From Ruminococcus sp. FC2018 (GTDB lineage: Bacteria > Bacillota > Clostridia > Oscillospirales > Ruminococcaceae), in assembly GCF_000621805.1 (NCBI RefSeq), contig NZ_JHXH01000006.1, positions 1-64,000 of the forward strand: a DNA stretch of 64,000 nucleotides, written 5' to 3'. The notes beneath the pieces are model-generated. The model saw only the letters and a list, made by a program, of their open reading frames with translations. It was not told the DNA's origin and did not search any database. Below, in pieces: positions 55,937 through 64,000 of the stretch; within the stretch, counting starts at the first letter, position 1, and every line of letters starts with the position of its first letter. The translations under genes were made by a program, and so were the position numbers.

Positions 55937-57727
55937 ATGGTAATTACAAACGATGTAAAATATGTAGGTGTAAATGACCACAAGGTGGACCTTTTTGAGG
56001 GACAGTATAAAGTTCCGTGCGGAATGAGTTATAACAGCTACGTTATACTTGATGAAAAGATTGCGGTTATGGACACCGTAGATGCAGGCTTTACCCACCA
56101 GTGGCTGGATAACCTTGAAAACACCATGGGGGGCAAAGCCCCGGATTATCTTGTTGTACAGCATATGGAGCCCGACCACTCGGGAAGTATAAGTGCTTTT
56201 GTGAAAAGATATCCCGGTGCTGCCATCGTTTCTTCCGCCAAGGCTTTTGATATGATGAGCCGCTTCTACGGCGTTGAACCCCAAAGCAATAAGATCGTGG
56301 TTTCCGAAGGCTCGACCCTTGAGCTTGGAAAGCACACCCTTAACTTTGTCACCGCTCCAATGGTCCATTGGCCGGAGGTAATAATGACCTACGACAGCGC
56401 AGATAAGATACTTTTTACTGCCGACGGATTCGGAAAGTTCGGCGCTCTTGACGTGGAGCAGGACTGGACGGACGAGGCAAGAAGGTACTATATCGGCATT
56501 GTGGGCAAATACGGTCCCCAGGTCCAGAACGTGCTGAAAAAGGCAGCAGGACTGGATATAGCGTATATCTGTCCCCTTCACGGACCTGTGCTCAGCGATG
56601 ACCTTGGGAAGTATATCTCACTTTACAACACCTGGTCAAGCTATGATGTTGAGGCAGAGGGCATAGTTATCTGCTACACCTCTGTTTACGGAAACACAAG
56701 AAAAGCTGTGGAGTCCCTTGCTCAGAAGCTGAAGGAAAAGGGCTGCCCCGATGTGGTAGTCAACGACCTTGCAAGGTGTGATATGTCCAAGGCTGTGGCG
56801 GACGCATTCAAGTATGGAAAAATTGTGCTTGCAACTACTACATACAATGCAGATATCTATCCGTTTATGCGTGAGTTTATCGACCACCTTACCGAGCGTG
56901 GATTCAAGAACCGCACCGTTGCTCTTATGGAAAACGGAAGCTGGGCACCTCTTGCTGCAAAGATAATGAAAGAAAAGCTTGCCTCCTGCAAGAACATAAC
57001 CTTTGCAGAGCCTGTGGTAAAGATAATGTCCGCCATGAACTCTGACAATGCTCAGAAGATAGACGAGCTTTCCTCGGAGCTTTGCCGTGACTATATCGAA
57101 CGCTCCGGAGAGTTTGCAAACAAAAACGATATGACTGCCCTTTACCGCATTGGCTACGGTCTTTATGTTGTTACCTCAAACGACGGCAAAAAGCATAACG
57201 GTCTTATTGTAAACACTGTCACACAGGTTTCCGACAGCCCCAACAGGATAGCTGTCAACATCAACAAGGCAAATTATTCTCACCATGTTATCAAGCAAAC
57301 AGGCATACTCAATGTGAACTGTCTGTCTGTTGATGCTCCGTTCAGAGTTTTTGAGCGTTTCGGTTTCCAAAGCGGCAGAAATGCAGATAAGTTTGAAGGC
57401 TTAAAAACCACCTGTTCCGACAATGGACTTGTGATACTGGGCGAGTATATCAACGCTGTTATGTCTCTTAAAGTTGAGGATTATGTTGACCTTGGTTCCC
57501 ACGGAATGTTTATCTGTTCCGTTACGGAGGCAAGAGTTATCAGCGACAGAGATACCATGACCTATACCTACTATCAGAACAATGTCAAGCCTAAGCCGCA
57601 GACCGAAGGCAAGAAAGGCTGGGTATGCAAGATATGCGGATATATCTATGAAGGGGAGGAACTCCCCGAGGATTATATCTGTCCTCTGTGCAAACACGGC
57701 GCAGCCGATTTTGAAAAGATAGTTTAA
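55937..57727 (+). CDS. Multidomain flavodiiron protein (MBL-flavodoxin-flavin reductase-rubredoxin)
   Basis: A 596-residue cytoplasmic enzyme that reduces O2 to water (or NO to N2O), protecting an anaerobe. Domain order: diiron MBL domain (about 1-240; metal ligands H76, E78, D80 and H81 in QHMEPDHSG), flavodoxin (about 245-385; YTSVYGNTRKA), flavin-reductase-like domain (about 398-545; GLIVNTVTQVSD) and C-terminal rubredoxin (about 552-596; CKICGYIYEGEELPEDYICPLC). With a reductase-like and a rubredoxin module on one chain it may need few extra redox partners. AAAGGAGG precedes the ATG. Confidence 0.95.
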   Translation: MVITNDVKYVGVNDHKVDLFEGQYKVPCGMSYNSYVILDEKIAVMDTVDAGFTHQWLDNLENTMGGKAPDYLVVQHMEPDHSGSISAFVKRYPGAAIVSSAKAFDMMSRFYGVEPQSNKIVVSEGSTLELGKHTLNFVTAPMVHWPEVIMTYDSADKILFTADGFGKFGALDVEQDWTDEARRYYIGIVGKYGPQVQNVLKKAAGLDIAYICPLHGPVLSDDLGKYISLYNTWSSYDVEAEGIVICYTSVYGNTRKAVESLAQKLKEKGCPDVVVNDLARCDMSKAVADAFKYGKIVLATTTYNADIYPFMREFIDHLTERGFKNRTVALMENGSWAPLAAKIMKEKLASCKNITFAEPVVKIMSAMNSDNAQKIDELSSELCRDYIERSGEFANKNDMTALYRIGYGLYVVTSNDGKKHNGLIVNTVTQVSDSPNRIAVNINKANYSHHVIKQTGILNVNCLSVDAPFRVFERFGFQSGRNADKFEGLKTTCSDNGLVILGEYINAVMSLKVEDYVDLGSHGMFICSVTEARVISDRDTMTYTYYQNNVKPKPQTEGKKGWVCKICGYIYEGEELPEDYICPLCKHGAADFEKIV

Positions 57728-57739
57728 CACCTGACACAT

Positions 57740-57776
57740 AAAAAAAGCACCGCCTCTTGACGGTGCTTTAATTTTT
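57740..57776. terminator. Bidirectional terminator between the flavodiiron gene and dapB
   Basis: AAAGCACCG (57744-57752) pairs with CGGTGCTTT (57761-57769), with A-run and T-run flanks. Confidence 0.9.
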
Positions 57777-58533
57777 ACATCTCTTTTATCAGCTCGTTCA
57801 TGGTGTACATTCCAGCAGGCTTTCCCGCAAGGAAGCAGGCTGCGTTTACCGAACCTACGGCAAACACTTGCTTTGAGTGTGCCTCATGTTTAAGGGTTAT
57901 GACCTCGTCACGACCTGCAAAGATTATCTCGTGAGTACCAACGATAGTGCCGCCCCTTACAGCGTGCATACCGATTTCGGTCCTGGTGCGCTTTGCCCTT
58001 ACCGAGTGGCGGTCGTAAACATATGTATATTTGTTGTCAAGCTCCTCGTTTATGGCATTTGCAAGCATTATTGCCGTACCGCTGGGAGCGTCTATCTTTT
58101 GGTTGTGGTGCTGCTCCACGATCTCAATATCAAACTGGTCGCCAAGTATAGCCGCAGCCCTCTTTGCAAGGTCGGTGAGCAGGTTGATGCCAAGGGACAT
58201 ATTGAAGGTAAAGAAAACAGGGATCTGCTGGGCAGCCTTGTTTATCTTCTCGATCTCTTCCTTTGAATAGCCTGTTGTGCCGATGACCAAAGCAACAGAG
58301 TTCATTGTGCAGTAGTCAAGCAGACTGTCAAGGCTGGCAGGATTTGAAAAGTCGATTATCACGTCCGGCTTTTGTGTCATCTCAGCAGGCGATCTTACGA
58401 TCTCAAAATCCGAATATTTCTCACCGAACTTGTCGATACCGCAGACAGTTGTGCAATCCTCTCTTGATGCGATAACATCGGCAATATAGTGCCCCATTTT
58501 TCCGCTTGCTCCGCAAATGGCAATGTTTATCAT
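57775..58533 (-). CDS. dapB: 4-hydroxy-tetrahydrodipicolinate reductase
   Basis: It reduces hydroxy-tetrahydrodipicolinate with NAD(P)H to tetrahydrodipicolinate, the substrate of DapL. 252 residues; the dinucleotide site is NIAICGASGKMGHYIAD, the catalytic block is EIVEQHHNQKIDAPSGTA, and GTHEIIFAG near the C-terminus is conserved. It is the last gene of the lysine-riboswitch operon asd-dapA-dapB on the minus strand. Confidence 0.97.
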   Translation of the reverse strand: MINIAICGASGKMGHYIADVIASREDCTTVCGIDKFGEKYSDFEIVRSPAEMTQKPDVIIDFSNPASLDSLLDYCTMNSVALVIGTTGYSKEEIEKINKAAQQIPVFFTFNMSLGINLLTDLAKRAAAILGDQFDIEIVEQHHNQKIDAPSGTAIMLANAINEELDNKYTYVYDRHSVRAKRTRTEIGMHAVRGGTIVGTHEIIFAGRDEVITLKHEAHSKQVFAVGSVNAACFLAGKPAGMYTMNELIKEM

Positions 58534-58604
58534 ATTATCAGTCCTTTGTATTTTATTTGCAAAAAAACGGACGGAAACGTGCTCCGCCCGTTTTGCGGGA
58601 ATTT

Positions 58605-59495
58605 TTACTTGATAAGACCTATCTTTTCCATGCTTGCTTTAAGCTTGTCGATCTTCTCCTGTTCCATTTTCACAAGGGGCAGTCTGCACTCGCCCACCTC
58701 AAAGCCCATCAGATTGAGAGCCTCCTTAACAGGTATCGGGTTAACGTCGCAGAAAAGCATATTTGTGAACTCAAGCAGTCTGCCTGCCTTTTCTCTTGCC
58801 TCAGGGTACTTGTTCTCAAGGCAAAGGGAAGCGATCTCGTGAGTTTCAAACGGCATACAGTTGGAAAGCACCGAGATAACACCCACGCCGCCAAGAGCCA
58901 TGATAGGTACTATCTGGTCATCGTTTCCGGAATAGATGTCGATCTTGTCGCCGCACAGTGCAGCGACCTTAGCGATCTGACTGATGTTGCCGCTTGCTTC
59001 CTTAACAGCCACGATATTCTCCACCTCAGCCAGCTTAGCAACTGTCTCAGGCAGAATGTTCACGCCTGTTCTTGAAGGAACATTGTAAAGGATACACGGC
59101 AGCTTTGTGGAATTTGCGATAGCAGTGTAGTGCTGGATAAGTCCTCTCTGCGAGGTCTTGTTGTAGTAAGGTGTTACCAGCAGCACAGCGTCTGCACCCA
59201 GAGCCTCTGCCTCTTGTGTGAGGTGGATAGCATAGTCCGTGTGATTTGAGCCTGTACCTGCGATAACCGGTATCCTGTGGTTTACCTTTTCAACAGCGAA
59301 CTTGATGCACTCGATATGCTCCTCATCTGTCATTGTTGAGCTTTCGCCTGTGGTCCCGCAGATAATGATAGCATCAGTGCCGTTGTCAATGTTGAAATCT
59401 ATAAGCTCTCCCAGCTTGTCATAGTTGATAGAGCCGTCAGCGTACATTGGGGTTGCAATAGCAACACCTGCACCTGTAAAAATAGTGTTTTTCAT
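58605..59495 (-). CDS. dapA: 4-hydroxy-tetrahydrodipicolinate synthase
   Basis: It condenses pyruvate with aspartate semialdehyde, the committed lysine step. 296 residues, TIM barrel. ICGTTGESSTMTDEEH is the substrate loop, Tyr in LLVTPYYNKTSQRG, Tyr in CILYNVPSRTG and Schiff-base Lys in IVAVKEASGNISQ. ATG 59495 has GAAAGGAG upstream; the in-frame TTG 18 bp earlier overlaps it. It is second in the operon, 27 bp after asd. Confidence 0.97.
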   Translation of the reverse strand: MKNTIFTGAGVAIATPMYADGSINYDKLGELIDFNIDNGTDAIIICGTTGESSTMTDEEHIECIKFAVEKVNHRIPVIAGTGSNHTDYAIHLTQEAEALGADAVLLVTPYYNKTSQRGLIQHYTAIANSTKLPCILYNVPSRTGVNILPETVAKLAEVENIVAVKEASGNISQIAKVAALCGDKIDIYSGNDDQIVPIMALGGVGVISVLSNCMPFETHEIASLCLENKYPEAREKAGRLLEFTNMLFCDVNPIPVKEALNLMGFEVGECRLPLVKMEQEKIDKLKASMEKIGLIK

Positions 59496-59522
59496 ATGAG
59501 TGACTCCTTTCAAAAGTCATTA

Positions 59523-60605
59523 TCAGTCAAAATAGCCCTTTGCCGCAAGAAGCTCTGCAAGAAGCACTGCACCGCCGGCAGCACCTCTGAGTGTGTTGTG
59601 GGACAGGCAAACAAACTTGTAATCAAACAGGGTATCCTCACGCAGTCTGCCTATGGAAACAGCCATGCCGCCTTCAAGATTTCTGTCCAGCTTAGCCTGT
59701 GGTCTGTCGTCCTCCTCGAAGTAGTGGAGGAACTGCTTTGGTGCGCTTGGAAGTTTGAGCTGCTGAGGAACACCGCTGAAGCTCTTCCATGCAGCCAGTA
59801 TCTCTTCCTTTGAAGGCTTGTTTTCAAACGAGCAGAACACCGCAGCCGTGTGACCGTCGGAAACAGGTACTCTCAGACACTGAGCCGTGATAGCAGGCTC
59901 TGTTGCGTTAACGATCTCATCGCCCTCAATGTGACCCCAGATCTTCATTGGCTCCTTCTCGGATTTCTCCTCCTCGCCGCCGATATAAGGGATAACGTTG
60001 TCAAGGATCTCAGGGAACGTCTCGAAAGTTCTGCCTGCGCCCGAAATTGCCTGATATGTGCAGGCAAGAGCCTTTGTTACCTTGTATTTCTCCATAAGCG
60101 GAGCAAGTGCAGGAACATAGGACTGCAGCGAGCAGTTGGACTTGACAGCGATAAAGCCCTTCTTAGTGCCAAGACGCTTTCTCTGTGCAGGGATGATATC
60201 TACGTGCTGAGGGTTGATCTCAGGGATAACCATTGGTACATCGGGAGTAAATCTGTGAGCCGAGTTGTTTGAAACGATAGGGCACTCAGCCTTTGCATAT
60301 CTTTCCTCAAGTGCTCTGATCTCATCCTTTTTCATATCTACCGCACAGAAGCAGAAATCTACCATAGAGGCGATCTTTTCCACATCGTCTGTTGCGTTGA
60401 GAACGATCATATCCTCAAGATCTTCAGGCATTGGATCGGCAAGCTTCCACTTTCCGCTCACAGCCTCTTTGAAGGTCTTTCCTGCGCTTCTTGGAGAAGC
60501 GGCAAGACAAACTATTTCAAACCACGGGTGCTTGTCGAGGATAAGACAGAATCTCTGTCCTACCATACCCGTTGCACCGATGATACCGACCTTATACTTT
60601 TTCAT
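59523..60605 (-). CDS. asd: Aspartate-semialdehyde dehydrogenase
   Basis: It reduces aspartyl phosphate to aspartate semialdehyde, the branch point to lysine, threonine and methionine. The 360 residues fit the fungal/archaeal-type subfamily: KVGIIGATGMVGQRF, catalytic Cys in AVKSNCSLQSYVPAL and SGAGRTFETFPEILDNVIPYIGGEEEKSE. ATG 60605 has GAAAGGA upstream; an in-frame start 27 bp earlier lacks one. It is the first gene of the operon, behind the lysine riboswitch and its terminator. Confidence 0.96.
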   Translation of the reverse strand: MKKYKVGIIGATGMVGQRFCLILDKHPWFEIVCLAASPRSAGKTFKEAVSGKWKLADPMPEDLEDMIVLNATDDVEKIASMVDFCFCAVDMKKDEIRALEERYAKAECPIVSNNSAHRFTPDVPMVIPEINPQHVDIIPAQRKRLGTKKGFIAVKSNCSLQSYVPALAPLMEKYKVTKALACTYQAISGAGRTFETFPEILDNVIPYIGGEEEKSEKEPMKIWGHIEGDEIVNATEPAITAQCLRVPVSDGHTAAVFCSFENKPSKEEILAAWKSFSGVPQQLKLPSAPKQFLHYFEEDDRPQAKLDRNLEGGMAVSIGRLREDTLFDYKFVCLSHNTLRGAAGGAVLLAELLAAKGYFD

Positions 60606-60706
60606 AATAAAAACTTCCTTTCTGTTTTGCACAATGGGGTGACATAATCGCCAAAAATGCGGCGGTCCGACTTGCCCTATTTGCGCAAAAGCATAAAATT
60701 GACCAA

Positions 60707-60737
60707 ATAATAAAAAAACCGGTTGAAAACCGGCACA
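60707..60737 (-). terminator. Attenuator terminator below the lysine riboswitch
   Basis: On the minus strand CCGGTTTT/CAACCGG forms a stem followed by TTTTTTTATT. It lies between the aptamer and asd, as expected for transcriptional control. Confidence 0.85.
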
Positions 60738-60778
60738 TCATACAGTATAATAAGAATGTTGACATAATGTTTTATGTC

Positions 60779-60986
60779 GATAGCACTCCATCATAATTAT
60801 GATGACAACCGGTGATCTGTTAGACCAAACAGCCAGCTGGACGTTCCCACGATCCGCTTCGGCGGTATCACCTTTCACACTGCTGCACGATGTCGGGAAC
60901 ATCGTTTTGACTCAGGAGCAGCCAATGTAATAAAAAGGCACCCCCGGGACAGCAGCGGTACTCATCTCAACCGCACCTCTATCTGT
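60779..60986 (-). promoter_or_regulatory. Lysine riboswitch (L box) controlling asd-dapA-dapB
   Basis: Read on the minus strand, the aptamer opens GATAGAGGTGCGG, continues with GAGATGAGTACCGC, GAAAGGTGATACCGCCGAAG and closes with GGAGTGCTATC, all hallmark L-box segments. P1 pairs GATAG (60983-60979) with CTATC (60783-60779). Lysine binding should favour the downstream terminator at 60707-60737 and shut off the operon. About 170 nt separate the aptamer from the asd start. Confidence 0.93.
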
Positions 60987-60994
60987 TGTGTAAT

Positions 60995-61023
60995 ATAATA
61001 TCAGAAAATGCCGCAGATGTCAA
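60995..61023 (-). promoter_or_regulatory. Promoter of the lysine operon
   Basis: On the minus strand TTGACA (61023-61018), a 17-bp spacer and TATTAT (61000-60995), placing the start just before the riboswitch. Confidence 0.85.
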
Positions 61024-61100
61024 TAGATTGAGCAAGGTTTTTGAAAAAAACCGCCATTTTATATATTTAATGAAAAATTGAAGTCTTTGGAGAGATAAAA

Positions 61101-63298
<2,198 letters not shown>

Positions 63299-63362
63299 AT
63301 CACGTAAAATTTGTGTAAGTATCTATTAGGTGCTTGCACATTTTTTATGCGGAGGTCTCAAA

Positions 63363-63911
63363 ATGGGCTTTTTAGAAACTGTCTTTCTGGGTGTAGGGCT
63401 TTCAATGGACTGCTTTGCCATTTCTGTCACAAACGGAATGTGCAAGGTGAAAAGGCGGCTGCTCACAGCTTTGGTATGCGGGCTGTGCTATGGGCTTTTC
63501 CAGGGCGCACTGACCTGTATCGGTTACAGCGCCGGCTCGGTCTTTGCGGAAAAGATAAGCTCGTTCGGCAGCTATGTGGCGTTTGTGCTGCTTGCGCTGT
63601 CAGGGATAAAGATGTTTTTCGACAGTGACCAGAGTGCACAGGAGCTGTCTGCGGCGGCAGTGTTTTTCAGTGCCTTTGCCACCTCTCTTGACGCATTGTC
63701 CGTGGGGGTCAGCCTTTCAGCTCTGGGAACGGATATTGTTATGGTGGGAGCAGTCATCGCAGCAGTCACACTTATGCTCTGTACCGTGGGTTTCGCTGCA
63801 GGTTCAAGAGCCGGAAAACATCTTGGACAGTATGCAAGATACTTCGGAGGAACAGTACTTATAATCCTTGCTCTGAAAATACCTGCCCAGAAGCTTGGTA
63901 TTATAGGCTAA
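63363..63911 (+). CDS. mntP: MntP-like manganese efflux protein
   Basis: An inner-membrane exporter of about 182 residues with six hydrophobic segments in two repeated halves. The acidic motifs of the family are seen in each half: GLSMDCFAIS and ATSLDALSVGVS. ATG 63363 has GGAGGT upstream at good spacing; a longer in-frame start is unsupported. No yybP-ykoY manganese riboswitch is seen in the short leader. The last 89 bp of the window after the gene show nothing. Confidence 0.9.
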   Translation: MGFLETVFLGVGLSMDCFAISVTNGMCKVKRRLLTALVCGLCYGLFQGALTCIGYSAGSVFAEKISSFGSYVAFVLLALSGIKMFFDSDQSAQELSAAAVFFSAFATSLDALSVGVSLSALGTDIVMVGAVIAAVTLMLCTVGFAAGSRAGKHLGQYARYFGGTVLIILALKIPAQKLGIIG

Positions 63912-64000
63912 GTTAACAAATGAGTAATAATAAATCAATGCTAATTTCATTGTAAAAGTTTATACTGAATTATAACTTTATGCTGCCGTTAAATGAATGC

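Noticed and set aside
61024-61100. preQ1 riboswitch before queA
   Set aside because: No preQ1 aptamer consensus or pseudoknot-like pattern is visible in the short AT-rich leader.

Overview
This window looks like the chromosome of an anaerobic, low-to-mid GC Firmicute close to Ruminococcus (Oscillospiraceae). The signs are a cytoplasmic cellobiose phosphorylase, a Cthe_2159-like carbohydrate-binding lipoprotein, Thr/Ser-rich linkers on exported proteins, indolepyruvate:ferredoxin oxidoreductase with 2[4Fe-4S] ferredoxin, a flavodiiron oxygen scavenger, the LL-DAP aminotransferase (DapL) lysine route and a retained SpoVT. The species assignment is inference from gene content.

Layout. 0-6.3 kb: lipoprotein foldase-like gene, a degenerate PAS/histidine-kinase protein, ~100-bp tandem repeats, gapA, a cyclase-family enzyme, a 447-bp quasi-palindromic repeat element and two tandem zinc-ribbon membrane paralogues. 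6.4-15.4 kb: ZIP transporter, GH13 glucosidase with an M15 peptidase, GT2, DHHW lipoprotein, nagA, MBL hydrolase, GAF-GGDEF protein and spoVT. 15.6-19 kb: an isolated phage tail-fibre/holin/GH25 endolysin cassette behind a promoter carrying LexA-like boxes, next to two tRNA-Ser genes. 19.5-25.5 kb: secG, GNAT, rnr and cellobiose phosphorylase. 25.6-36.6 kb: carA, a carB-dapF fusion, dapL, an acyltransferase, ilvB, ilvN and ilvC. 36.7-39 kb (minus): cdd, trmB and two unknowns. 39.1-43.7 kb: iorA-iorB-paaK-ACT and a ferredoxin. 43.8-50.7 kb: transglutaminase-like protein, then a two-component system and a VTC/DUF4956/carbohydrate-binding operon. 50.8-57.7 kb: two tRNA-Gln, an asparagine synthetase without its glutaminase start, YjbR, a hairpin-rich leader, FIST-GGDEF and a flavodiiron protein. 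57.8-61 kb (minus): asd-dapA-dapB behind a lysine riboswitch. 61.1-64 kb: queA, tgt and mntP.

How the genes work together. Asd, DapA, DapB, DapL and DapF are all present, so the window encodes the full DAP-aminotransferase branch from aspartyl phosphate to meso-DAP. It is split between a lysine-riboswitch operon and a locus where DapF is fused to carbamoyl-phosphate synthase. Two glutamine amidotransferases appear to have lost glutaminase function: CarA lacks the catalytic Cys and His, and AsnB starts after the nucleophile Cys. Both would then depend on free ammonia, which fits an organism from an ammonia-rich gut. The ior-paaK-ACT cluster fits making aromatic amino acids from arylacetates by reductive carboxylation.

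Most interesting leads: the CarB-DapF fusion, the paired loss of glutaminase sites, the SOS-box-controlled orphan tail/lysis cassette, the six-hairpin leader ahead of a FIST-GGDEF gene, and the VTC-DUF4956-beta-helix operon beside a two-component system.
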